Program-made: the position numbers and the translations under genes
Assembly: GCF_020085105.1 (NCBI RefSeq)
Contig: NC_058063.1
Coordinates: forward strand, 22,849,066 to 22,913,065
Reading direction: 5' to 3'
Length of the DNA: 64,000 nt
Source: Siniperca chuatsi
Lineage: Eukaryota; Chordata; Actinopteri; Centrarchiformes; Sinipercidae
Shown here: one piece after another, positions 47,888-58,638 of the stretch
Numbering within the stretch: position 1 is the stretch's first letter
Layout of the letters: every line of letters begins with the position of its first letter
Notes under the pieces: generated by a model
Told to the model about the DNA's origin: nothing
The model's input: only the letters and a program-made list of their open reading frames with translations
The model's database searches: none

Positions 47888-50146
47888 TACATACATAACA
47901 ACCAGAGCTGCTTGTGTCCTGTAATCAGCGTAAAATGTGTCTGTAAAGAGTCAACAGAGAGACAGACACTTTCGCTTGTGTCCCATAATCAGTGAGTAAC
48001 AGGTTTCAATCTGTTTCAAAGAGTCAACAGAGGAGATACAGACACTATTAGACTGAAGTTTCCTCCTCCAAAAGCTTTTAGAAAAGTTTTTGATGTGATA
48101 TAACCTAAAATTTTTGTTTTGTTGAGTGTCCAAACAGTTTATTTAATCCATAACAGTAGACACGAATACCGGTGAAATGTATCTAGTCATGGAACTGAAC
48201 AACACTTACTTCTGAGCCGTCGGAAGAAAACACAAATTCCACGCGGCCTTTTAGATCAGACTTAATTGTTGGCAGAGCGTCACGGATCGCTTTGTTCAAA
48301 CCAGTTGGTATTGCAAGTGTATTGACTAGAACAAAGCCTTCATCGACTGGAGGCCCCACAATACAGTCCTGGCTCTTTTCAAGGGTGAAAAAGCCGTCGA
48401 AACAGACTGTAAATGTTTCACTGTTGATGTTCACCTGTTAAAATGAGAGAGACACAACAAGCAAAATAACAACAATAACTTTTCTACAAAACAACAAACT
48501 TTTACTCACAGAGCTGCAGATGTTTCAGTCAGAGCTCTTACTCTGCTTCAGGATGCTACATGGGTTGATGTTCAGAGACTCATTGTCACTGCAGTGGATA
48601 TTAATGAGACTCTGTGCTAAAGAGACAGCCAGACAGCATCAAGTCCAGCTGCCCTCTGAGGACAGGAACCAATGAACAGAGAGAGTGTGGCATGCAGCAG
48701 TATGAAGCTGAAGGGATCAGACTAAAGTCAGTGAGCTGAGAGGCTGATCAGCTGCACCTCTGGCAGAATTCACACATGATGATTAACACGTGACTTAACT
48801 GTGACTTGACATTCATTTCTTACTGATCCATTAAGTGTTTAGTATAACGTGAACTTTAAGGGCACTGATTCTTGCATTAGTTCTGCATCAGTCAGCCTGA
48901 GCTGTGTATCATCATCACCATCAGGTGTCACTGTCACTCCATATGTGAAAGATGTGTCAGTTGTCAGCCTTGTTGTGGAGCTGACGTTGCCTCAGTCTGC
49001 ACACATCATCTCTTCCACAGCTGGAGACCAAACATCTATAATGGAGGCTGTTCTCATTCACATTTCGTAGTTATACCTACAAAAAGTAATGCACAATAAT
49101 TCGTATATAACCCACGTGATAGGGAGCCACGAGGCAGTTACATTTAGCTTTAGGCGGCGACGTCTAGTGACCTCAGTAATTATGACGGGATCAGAGGAGG
49201 AAGTCAGATGAGGAAGTATAAAGAGCATCAAAGTCCATGTAGGGAGGTGAACAGGTGAGTTAAACACAGGACTTTCACCCAGGAGGCTGGGGTTTGTGTC
49301 CCGTGTGAAACAGAAAGTCAATGTTGAGTTATTTTAAGTTACGTACTTAAATCACGTGAGTTCACGTGACTTACTGTGAGTTACTAACATAACTTACTTA
49401 TTTTAACCGTAACCGTGAGCTTTTCCTAAACCTAACCAAGTAGTTTTGGTGCCTAAACCGAACCAAACTGCGACGTGTCACAATGTTAACCACGTGTTTA
49501 TTGTTACCATGACGACGAAGGTCCGGTACACCTGTTGCCGGTTGCTGGACGTTCGTAGGATTATGGTGCATTACTTTTCTAAGATGTCTTCGAACCGTTG
49601 TATGAGGATACGTTGAATAATGACAGTAAATGGAAACAAAGAAAGATATTCTCAAGCATCAGGCTTCATCCTACTCACATAGAGTTTTTCGTACTTCTGT
49701 CCATAAAACGTGATGGGAACTGAGCTGATGTCCAACACTGAAGAATCACTAACCGTCTCCTGAGCACCTGAAAACGATAGAGACACATGCAAGGTCAGGA
49801 CTAGTCTGTTAGCCTGTTGGACAGCAGGGAAGGCTGCACATTCAAATGTTGACTTCATGAAGGAATAAAGCAGCATTTGTTTACCAATAAATCTAAACTT
49901 TTTATATTACTCAGTTACTTCTTCTTCTTAGAAACAAAGAGATGTCAGATTATCAGCACTTAAAGTTGACTTCATTGTCACTTCAGGTCATTCTGCTCTG
50001 TTCCCGAGAATGTTTGCTAATTTATTGTCTTAGTTCTACTGAAGTCCCTCAACACGTCTTGTGGGTAGAGTTTCAAAATGGCTGCCGTGTAGTTGCTTAC
50101 CTGCCAGCCCGATGAGAGCAGACAGGAGGAGCAGAGGGCGGAGCAT
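42025..50146 (-). CDS. Secreted VWFD-C8-EGF-ZP glycoprotein (tectorin/uromodulin/GP2-like)
   Basis: Fifteen phase-consistent exons on the minus strand: 50146-50101, 49767-49679, 48434-48210, 47486-47393, 47284-47155, 45649-45406, 45234-45079, 44904-44840, 44521-44459, 44229-44027, 43616-43482, 43344-43157, 42887-42736, 42610-42365, 42250-42025. The frame as read gives 753 aa. Signal peptide MLRPLLLLSALIGLAG. Residues 17 to about 195 form an N-terminal region I cannot name (ITFYGQKYEKLYVNIN, VVNGETVSTLYVIGRR). VWFD from ICTVTGPTVIDF to GLCGNSSSS (about 195-350). C8-type cysteine pattern, CNLLKEAPFTTCHSH to DKLADWRSKAGC (about 371-438). EGF-like CSAHEFCAEK to GCLCRAIF. ZP from VCGKNSGSVTLVGCLLEEKG through FYIDFSCFYTQPD and IWVELKTDG. 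ZP proteins polymerise outside the cell as mucus, matrix or egg-coat filaments. The last exon has a probable frameshift (see findings). Confidence 0.88.
42611..42655. repeat. (AC)n microsatellite abutting a splice acceptor
   Basis: On the gene strand a (TG)n run of about 16 units ends only some ten bases before the acceptor CTCTGCAG at 42611-42613, taking the place of a usual polypyrimidine tract for the ZP exon 42610-42365. Confidence 0.93.
46667..47039 (+). mobile_element. Retroposed sequence with poly(A)-type tail and 17-base target duplication
   Basis: AAAGAGAGCGTTCCTCT at 46650-46666 and AAAGAGAGCATTCCTCT at 47040-47056 flank 373 bases. The insert holds an ATT-rich middle, then GTTTTGCACTCCTAATAAAA and an A-rich tail ending in 11 or more A. 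This is the signature of LINE-type retroposition of a polyadenylated RNA. Its source is not recognised. It lies in an intron of the ZP gene, opposite to the gene. Confidence 0.82.
47775..47886. repeat. (AT)n and (AC)n microsatellites
   Basis: About 70 bases of TATATA with interruptions, followed by 14 AC units, in an intron of the ZP gene. Confidence 0.95.
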
Positions 50147-50176
50147 GTTGGAGGAGGCCAATCAGCTGACAGAGAG
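50147..50176 (-). other. 5' untranslated part of the ZP-gene start exon
   Basis: The acceptor GTCTTCCAG|CTCTCTG (AG ending at 50177) opens this exon, with the ATG at 50146-50144 in a C-rich context (CCAACATGC). Confidence 0.55.
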
Positions 50177-50439
50177 CTGGAAGACACACAGTTGGACATC
50201 TTTGATTGGACAGAAAGTCACAGCCACACTCACAGTTCAACACTTTTCCTGGTAGATGGAAAATGAAGTTATATACAGGATTTCCATGACAATTCCATGA
50301 CTTTTCCAGGTTTTTCCATGACCGTATGAACCCTCCATGTATGTGGTGGGTCATGTTTCTAAATGTTGCAGTATTCACTCGCTCTGTGAAACATTATTTA
50401 CAACAGCAGCTCAACTTTTGCAACTGGACTGATCCCATC

Positions 50440-50640
50440 GTCTAGGCTGCAACAAACAATTCTTATTTTCATTATCAATTAATCTGCAAATTATTTTCTT
50501 GATTAATTGTTTGGTCTTTAAAATGTCAGAAAACTGTGAAAAGTGTCCACCACAGTTTCCCAGAGTCCAAGGTGATGTCTTTAAATAACCGGCAGTCCAA
50601 AACCCAAACAAGCTCAGTTTACAGTTTAAAGGTTATTTAC
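50440..50640. repeat. Copy of the ATTAGTCG interspersed repeat
   Basis: GGCTGCAACAAACAATTCTT, ATTATCAATTAATCTGC, AATGTCAGAAAACTGTGAAA and CAGTCCAAAACCCAAACA follow the family order. Confidence 0.7.
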
Positions 50641-50924
50641 GTCTTCCAACTCCTTTAATAACGCCTTCATCCAAATATTTCTACATTTTACTAGTAACGA
50701 ATACTTCGTAAGCTCTTACTGTGACTTCTTGTTAAATGGAGCAGCACAAAAAATGAAATGTCTTATGTTTTAAATGTATTTAATTTCCCTTATGTTACTT
50801 AAATTAAATAAATGCAGTTTGCTTGTTTTCATATTTGCAACCCTGATGTAGGCTCAGAGTGCTGAAACGATGTTTGAAGATTAAAATAACACAGTTGGAA
50901 AAAGTCATGCTGAATAGAGCTGAA

Positions 50925-51215
50925 ACAATTAGATGATTAATCAAGTAATTTGAAGAACAGAAATTAATCTGCAACCAGTCATTTAAGTTTCTTTCAACCA
51001 ACATTTTCAAACATTCTCTCGTTCCAGCTTCTAAAATGTGAGAATACGGCACTTTGTGATGTCATTGTAAAGTGAATATCTTTGGGTGTTGGACAAAACA
51101 AGCTCTGTGAAGACAGCACCTTGGACTTCAGGAACTTGTGTTGAACGGTTTTCTACTATTTTCTGACATTTTTATAAATAGAAGGAATTTTTCAAAATGA
51201 ATCGATCATGAAGTT
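50925..51215. repeat. Copy of the ATTAGTCG interspersed repeat, inverted relative to 50440
   Basis: GCTGAAACAATTAGATGATT at the start, TTCCAGCTTCTAAAATGTGA in the middle and AATGAATCGATCATGAAG at the end. Confidence 0.65.
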
Positions 51216-51422
51216 AACCGTTAGCTGCTGACGTTCTCCTTGGTTGTCTGCACCTCGAACTGAACTGCTGACTAACACAGTGACTGGCTATTTTAACACA
51301 TTCATAGAGATATGTTCTTCTTTTACCTTCTCTTTCTTTCCTGCCGTGTGTTTGAAGATGTAAATATCAGTGGAGGTGTGCAGAGAAGAAGAGACAGACG
51401 AGGAGGGTGCAGGCTGTCTTAC

Positions 51423-51550
51423 CCTCTGGAGGTTTGATGGAGGATGAGGAAGATGAAGGTCTCTGATTCTGCAGCTGCTGGACAGATTCGTCTGTTGCCC
51501 TCTCTGTGTGGAGGATGCTGCTCTCTCTCTCTCTCCCTCTCTTTTTATGT
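51423..51550 (-). other. Candidate first exon of the ZP gene
   Basis: On the minus strand a GA-rich and TCC-rich stretch ends in CCAGAGG|GTAAGAC (donor at 51422). It lies 1.25 kb upstream of the acceptor at 50177, with an ACATAAAAAG TATA-like word near 51545. The true 5' edge is unknown. Confidence 0.4.
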
Positions 51551-51739
51551 GCGTCCTCACTGCTGTTCGAACCCAGGAAGGTGGAAGGGGTGGGGTGGGG
51601 GTGGAGTCAACAGTGGTGATACCTGTTGTGAGTCCTCCTTTAGATTTTCTTCAAGACAGAAGAAATATAAAAGAAATGACAATATAGAAATGGAAGAGTT
51701 ACCCAAATATGAATTAGTAATTGTCAGTTAGCATTCTGG

Positions 51740-53716
51740 TTTAGTAATGAGTCTTCATTAGTGCACATCTGATGTTTTGAGACTGTCTTGAATCGATGTC
51801 AAAACTCCCCACAGTAAAACAAGGCAGATAACCACAGGTTCCCACTGCTTTTATTAACTTTATAATGGACATTAGTGTTGGGATATTTAAACCATCCGTC
51901 AACAGGGAAATAAAAGCCTTTTTTCTATGAGACAGAGCTCCAACCCAACTTTGGAAACAAGGTTTTAATGGTAACGCAGCCATCAAGGCTTTCCTCATAT
52001 GGAAGTGGGCGTGGTTAACGGCTTGACAAGGTACACAAATCAAAAAGAACAGCATTTGAGACTTGTAGCAACAGATTCAAGCTGTTGTAGTTATTGACTC
52101 GTGTTTGTGCTAGAAATATATATATTCCTGTTTTTATTCAAACAGTCTGTGATTGGCTGAGATGGTGACCTACATGAACTCACTAACTATGACAAGCAGC
52201 TCATGAACAACATACACAATGTTCCTGGCTGAGTGTGTGAATGTATGGTTAGGTATGATGAAAAAATGTCGTTAATTAAATTGCACAACTTTAAAGTCAC
52301 AAAGACCCAGCAGATGTCTGCTGTGGAATGAAACTCAACTAGAACTCGAACAGGTTTGTTGATGAGTTTTCAGCTGCAGGGATGACATCTGAGAGAGTTC
52401 AGTCAGGGCGGTGTGTGGGTTGATTATGGAAGGTTTCAGGCATTTTGAAGATCGTTTAAAGAACGGGGAGCTGTGACGGAGCTCCAGAGTCTATCGCCAT
52501 CCTACCAACAGACAAAGGGAGGATTACATTAAATATCCAAATCAACATGTACAGCCTATAAGTGCAACAGAGTGTTTGAAGTAGTTTGCCTTGTGGTCCA
52601 ACAGTGAGTGCTCGCTATAAGCTTGACCTATCGCATGCCCTGTTGACCTATCAGTAAACTAAGTTAATAAATAAAAATGGAGGACACGAGCTGTTTGTGA
52701 ATTTGCAAAAAGCCGCTGCTTTAGTCTGCAACCAAAACAAGTCTTAAGACTCATCTGCTCGCTGAAACCCAGGTGAGGCAGCGGAGGCACATCCAACTGC
52801 TTCTGACTGATTACTTTTCACAACACTCATCCTCTGGAGCCGGGAGCTTGTAAAAAGTCTGTCACCGATAAGATAGCCAGATTTATATGAAAGATATGCG
52901 CCCCACTGGCATTGGCATTACAGTATATGAGTTGTGTTCAACTGAATTTGAATTGTGTTAATATAAATTCGTTCGAACTTGACTTTTTGAAGAGGTGACA
53001 GCCCTAATCTGGGTGTGTAGGCTAGTCAAACGTTATAATATATTTTTGCATGGCCATCAGAGCAGCAGCGGGGAAAGTTTCCCTATGGCCAGATGATTTT
53101 TTCCCAGAGTCAGGCGACAACATGAGTTCATGAACTAAATGAAAAATTGTCTAAAGAAATATTAGGCTGGAGAGAGCAGTATGAGTTCATAAAAGGGGAT
53201 AAAAACTGCTGGCCTTCAATGTCCTGCTCAGTGTCACAGGACAACTCCAACAGATAGTGTCCTTCCTCGCCAACAAAGCCACTTCCTGAGGATTTGACAT
53301 TGGCCTCAGATCTATAAGTATAGCATGTGAGTGACAGGTAGCTCATCAACAACTTGAACACAATGTTCTTGGTTGAGCGTGTCAAAGTAAGGTTGTCACG
53401 CCTATGAAGTGGTCTTTACATTGTTGGATAAAACCCAGCAGATACCTTTAGTGGAATGTAACTGCACAAGAAAACCTTTGACATGTTCCTATACATGTGT
53501 TGATTGATGAGTTTCCCCCTCCAGGTTTGAGGTCTCTGACAGAACTCACCCAGTGAGCTTATATAATGTTGTGTACGTAAAGATTATGGAATGGTTGAGG
53601 CATTATAAAGCTATTCAAAGTCAGGGACCCTTAGGGGAGAGAATAGGACCCCCTTCTGACTGTGACAACAAACAAATCTTAAACATCACCACAACACTCT
53701 TAACATCATAGTAACT
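51740..53716. other. Intergenic, with a diverged repeat (52190-52500 and 53190-53660)
   Basis: No gene is recognised. CCCAGCAGAT, GTGGAATG, GATGAGTTT and GATTATGGAA words occur in the same order at 52300-52430 and 53425-53590. GATAAAAACTGCTGGCCTTC and TGTCCTGCTCAGTGTCACAG at 53200-53250 recur at 54366-54410 (as AAAAACCTGCTGACC). These are degenerate copies of one unknown repeat. Confidence 0.6.
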
Positions 53717-54094
53717 AGGGCTTGAGCGAATACTCGGCTGAAACGAGTATCCGGTACAGATAATGTACTTTTTATGAGTACGAGTATCATCACAGTGTCA
53801 ATATCTGTACTCATTAATATATCAACATTTATTTAAAAAAAAAACTTGCTCTGTAAATAGTTCTCTTACTCTTGTGATCCAAAAAATTGCTCATTTCTGA
53901 GGCTGTTATATAAACAGTTTTCTAATAGATATAGCAACTTTTGATAGACCCATATCAATTTCAGGCTTAAATTAACAACTTCTGGTTAGCCCCGCCCACT
54001 TCCCATTGAAGCACTGCCTAGTCGGATACGAATAAAGATAATTTAGTTTGTTGAACAGATACAGATGCAGATAATGGTGTACTCACTCACCCTA
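53717..54094. mobile_element. hAT-type MITE with a 9-base flanking repeat
   Basis: ATAGTAACT stands on both sides (53708-53716 and 54095-54103). The ends AGGGCTTGAGCGAATACTC and GTGTACTCACTCACCCTA are imperfect inverted repeats. Length is 378 bases with no coding capacity. An 8-base duplication plus one chance base fits the hAT superfamily. Confidence 0.8.
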
Positions 54095-54584
54095 ATAGTA
54101 ACTGTGTCTTTTCTTCAAAACATCTCCAATCAAATGTTTGCACTGCAGCCCATTTGTAGCTCTTTCTTGCTATCAGCTGACCTGGATAAATCAGTGAGAT
54201 GTGTGAGCCTGTCTCTCACTACACCAACAGGCAGACTCTACGATCATTGTCCACATCAAACACGCCCTGTGCTCAGTCTTCACTGCAGTCACAGAGGGAT
54301 GACTCACAAGGGTAGGTGGTAGGAGACGGGAGCAGTGTGAGTTCATGATACACCTGTGAGAGGGAGATAAAAACCTGCTGACCTTCAGTGTCCTGCTCAG
54401 TGTCACAGCTCCAACAGATGCTGTCCTGCCTCGCCAATAAAGCCACTTGTAGTAGTTGCAGCGGGGACAAAAGGATTACACACCCAGTCCCAGGAATCAG
54501 CGTTGACACTTTAGATGAGTATGAGCTTAAGCGTTTGCTCAGTGTTTCTCTCAGGTGTCCCCAAAAAACATTCAGACGGCTGGT

Positions 54585-54672
54585 TTAATCACATCAAACC
54601 AGTTCTCAGGTCTCTGCACTGGCTTCCAGTGTGTCACTAAATAGAGTTTAAATTACTGCTAATTGTCTTTAT
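54585..54672 (+). repeat. Short L2-type LINE fragment
   Basis: Translates to HIKPVLRSLHWLPVCH and EFKLLL, the same reverse transcriptase C-terminal block as in the LINE at 34850-35735. Confidence 0.75.
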
Positions 54673-54939
54673 CAGAGAAAGAGATGCCTTTTAACTTTTC
54701 AAATGTCATATTTCAACCATCACACACTAAATTATATTTAACTCCACTGGTTTGGGGTGGAAGCAGAATTCTCAAAGTTAGAAATCTCAAAAGCTGGACA
54801 AATAAAACCAAAACTATCTGTATAGACAGATACCACGAGAAGGAAATGAGAAAACATGTTTCTTTGCAACTTCAGTGAAATTATCCGTTTGTCTTTTTTT
54901 CAGTTTTTTATAAAAACAATAAAAGATCCAGAGTTATGT

Positions 54940-55350
54940 TATGAGAATCAGAATCAGAAATACTTTATTGATCCCCGAGGGGAAACTGCTTTGTTACAGC
55001 AGCTCGCCTTTACATCAGTGCACACAGGGATAGAAGTACTAGCAAAAAATATAATACACTATAATACAGGTCAGAAAATAAATTAAGTACCAAGTGGGTA
55101 GAACTATAAAATAAAATAAGTGTGAAATACAAAGTGGGTTTACCAGTTGTTGATAATAATACGGTATACAGTAATAGTGCATGAACTGTCAAGTTAAGTG
55201 TAGCTTATTTATAATGAGATGGAGGATATTGCACAGCAGTAATATGAGGTATGAATATCAATATCAATATCAATAAATTAGGAATTTTAAACTGAAGAGT
55301 ATATTGCACAGGGGTATTAACACTGAATATTGCACAATTATCTCAAGTAT
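54940..55350 (-). repeat. 3' untranslated end of a CR1/L2-type LINE
   Basis: GAATCAGAATCAGAAATACT, TTATTGATCCCCGAGGGGAA and TATTGCACAG words (read in reverse) mark the 3' end of the LINE whose coding part lies at 56105-56590 on the same strand. Confidence 0.75.
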
Positions 55351-55354
55351 TGCA

Positions 55355-56104
55355 GGTAGAAGCACTCAGGTGGACTACATCTTGTGTAGATGTTGTAATC
55401 TGAAAGAGACCAGTGACTGTAAAGTAGTGGTAGGGGAGAGTGTAGCCAGACAACACAGGATGGTAGTGTGTAATATGACTCTGGTGGTGAGGAAGATGAA
55501 GAGGACAAAGGCAGAGCAGAGGACGAAGTGGTAGAAGTTGAAAAAGGAAGAATGTCGTGTAGTTTTCAGGGAGGAGCTGAGACAGACTCTGGGTGGTCAG
55601 GAAGTGCTCCCAGATGTCTGGACCACTACAGCTAATGTGATCAGGGAGACAGGTAGGAGGGTACTCGGTGAGACGGCGGTGAGACCAGCGATGTTGTACA
55701 GCTTAGAGACAGCGGCACTGAAGAAAAGACAAGAGGCAGAGCTGGAGGCAGCAGAGCTGAAGATGCTGAGGTTCTCTTTGGGAGAGACGAGGACGGACAG
55801 GATCAGGAACGAGGACATCAGAGGGACAGCTCATGTTAGATGTTTCGGAGATAAAGTCAGAGAGGCCAGATCGAGGTGGTTTGGACGTGTTCAGAGGAGA
55901 GACTGTGAATATATTGGTAGAAGGATGCTGAGGTTGGAGCTGCCAGGCAGGAGGTCTAGAGGAAGACCAGAGAGGAGGTTTATGGATGTAGTGAGAGAGG
56001 ACATGAAGCTAACTGGTGCGAGTGAAGAGGACGCAGAGGACAGGGTTAGATGGAGGCACATGATTCGCTGTGGCGACCCCTGAAAGGGAACAGCCGAAAG
56101 GAAA
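55355..56104 (+). mobile_element. 5'-truncated RTE-type LINE inserted in another LINE
   Basis: Carries the C-terminal end of a reverse transcriptase polyprotein: RPAMLYSLETAALKKRQEAE, LKMLRFSLGETRTDRIRNED, SRWFGRVQRRDCEYIGRRML, GRRSRGRPERRFMDVVREDM, ending IRCGDP at 56083. The tail CGACCCCTGAAAGGGAACAG, then GAAAGGAAAGGAAG, is typical of a common teleost RTE-type element. The frame is open from 55538. Confidence 0.85.
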
Positions 56105-56595
56105 GGAAGATTGTAGTGATGTTACCACAATGTCACCGGCCTTACGGATCAGTTTGTTGAGTCTGTTGGCGTCCGCTACCCTCAGCCTGCTGCCCCAGCA
56201 TGCAACAGCATACAGGACAGCACTGGCCACCACAGACTCATAAAACATCCTCAGCATTGTCCGGCAGATGTTGAAGGACCTCAGCCTCCTCAGAAAATCT
56301 GGCGGCTCTGGCCCTTCCTGTAAACAGCTTGAGTGTTCTTAGCCCAGTCCAGTTTATTGTCCGTGTGTATTCCCAGGTACTTGTAGTCCTCCACAATGTC
56401 CACACTGACTCCCTGGATGGAAACCGGGGTCACTGGTGCCTTGGCCCTCCGTAGATCCACAACCAGCTCCTTAGACTTTGTCGCATTGTCTGCAGATGGT
56501 TCTGTGTGAGACAAAGTTCCCCACCACAGCCCTGTACTCAGTGTCATCACCACCGCTGATACATCCCACCACAGCAGAGTCATCAGAAACCTTCT
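56105..56595 (-). mobile_element. Coding fragment of a CR1/L2-type LINE
   Basis: The minus strand reads KELVVDLRRAKAPVTPVSIQ, GVSVDIVEDYKYLGIHTDNK, then in another frame MLRMFYESVVASAVLYAVAC and SRLRVADANRLNKLIRKAGD, where it is cut by the RTE insertion. A frameshift near 56290 separates the two parts. Confidence 0.85.
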
Positions 56596-56624
56596 GAAGG
56601 TGGCAGGACTCTGTGTGGTAGCTG

Positions 56625-57293
56625 AAGTGTGTGTGGTTACGTCAGACAGAGAGTCCATACAGAACTGTGTGTGTTTTGGTATTGTGTTTGTGTGTGTGTG
56701 GTGTGTGTGTGCGTGTGTGTGTGTGTGTGTGTCTGTGTGTGTGTCATACGTGTCTGTGTGTGTGTGTGTCTGTGTGTGGTTGTGTGTGTGTGTGTGTGTG
56801 TGTGTGTAAGTGTGTGTGTGTGTGTGTGTCTGTATGTGTCTGTCTGTGTCATTGTGTGTGTGTGCATACGTGTCTGTGTGTGTGTCTGTGTATGTGTCTG
56901 AGTGCGTGTGTGTGTGTGTGTGTGTGTATATGTGCGTGTGTGTTTCTCTGTGTGTGTGTGTGTGTGTGGTTGTGAGTTTGTGTGTTTGTCTATGTGCGTG
57001 TGTACTTGTGTGTGTGTGCATGTTTGTGTGTGTTTCTGTGTGTGTGGTTGTGTGTGTGTGTGTCTGCGTGCGTTTGTGTTTGTCTGTGAGTTTGTGTGTG
57101 TGCGTGTCTGTGTGCGTGTTTGTGTGTGTGTCTGTGTGTGGTTGTGTGTGTTTCTGTGTGTGTGTGTGTATGCGTGTCTTTCTGTGGTTGTGTGTGTACG
57201 TGTGTGCGTGGTTGTCTGTGTATGTGTGTCTTTGTCTTTGTGTTTGTGTGTGTGTCTGTGTGTGTGTGTGCATGTGGTGTGTGTGTGTGTGTG

Positions 57294-57341
<48 letters not shown>

Positions 57342-57600
57342 GTGTGTGTTTAAAGAAGTGTGTGTGTGTCTTTGTGTTTGTGTTTGTGTTTGTGTGTGTG
57401 TCTGTGTGTGTGTGCGTGTGTCTGTGTGTGCTCTTTTTTGTGTGAATTTCTGTGTGTGGTTGTGTGTGTGTGTGTGTGTGTGTGTGTTTGTGTTTGTGTG
57501 TGTTTCTGTGTGTGTTTCTGTGTGTGTGCGTACGTGTGTCTGTGTGTGTTTCTGTGTGTGTGTGTGTCTGTGTGTGTGTGTGTGTGTCTGTGTGTGCACT

Positions 57601-57635
<35 letters not shown>

Positions 57636-57658
57636 TTGTGAGTGTGTGTGTGTGTTTT
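56625..57658. repeat. Compound (TG)n array, about 1.03 kb
   Basis: TG units with scattered TC, TT and GC interruptions, broken once by TTTAAAGAAG near 57350. Both strands stay open over hundreds of codons (Cys/Val on plus, His/Thr on minus) because the repeat has no stop codons. Confidence 0.97.
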
Positions 57659-57660
57659 AG

Positions 57661-58439
57661 TTCTTTTAAAGAAGCTGAGGAGGAAACTGGAGTCAGAGAG
57701 CCACCTGCTGAAATCCAGCATTCATTTGTCTCCAAGTAAGGTCCTCACCTCCTATGTGGATTTATTTGGACCTCACTTTGGTGCATATACAGGAATGTGT
57801 GTGTGGTTGTGTGTGTGTTTGTCTGTGTGTGTGCGTACGTGTGTGTGTGTGTGTGTTTCTGTGTGTGCGTGTGTGCACATGTGTGTGGTTCTGTGTGTGT
57901 CTATGTGTGTGTGTGTTTGTGTGTGTTTGTGTGTGTGTGTGTGCGTGTGTCTGTGTGTGTTTGTGTGTGTTTGTGTGTGTACATGTGTGTCTGTTTGTGT
58001 GTGCGTGTGTACGTGTGTGTGTGTGTGGTTGTGTGTGTTTCTGTGTGTGTGTGTGTGTGTGTGTGTGGCAATGTGTGTCTGTGATGTGTATCTGTGTCTT
58101 TGTGTGTGTGTGTGTGCATACGTGTCTGTGTGTGTGTGTCTGAGTGCGTGTGTGCATGTGTGTGTGCGTGTGTATATGTGTGTGTGTGTATGTTTCTGTG
58201 TGTGTCTGTGTGTGTCTGCGTGTGTGCATGTTAGTGTGTTTGTCTATGTGCGTGTGTATGTGCATGTGTAAGTGTGTGTGGTTGTGTGTGTGTGTATTTC
58301 TGTGTGTGTGCGTGTTTGTGTGTGTGTCTGTGTGTGTGTGTGTGTGCCTGTTTGTGTGTGTGTCTGTGTGTGTGTTTCTGTGTGTGTGCAAGTGTATGAG
58401 CGTGTGTGTGTGTTTCTGTGTGTGCATGTGTGTGTGCGC

Positions 58440-58486
<47 letters not shown>

Positions 58487-58576
58487 GTGTTTCTGTGTGA
58501 GTTTGTGTGTTTCTGTGTGTGTGCGTGCGTGTGTGTGTGTGTGTCTGTGTTTCTGTGTGTGGTTGCATCTGTGTGT

Positions 58577-58638
<62 letters not shown>

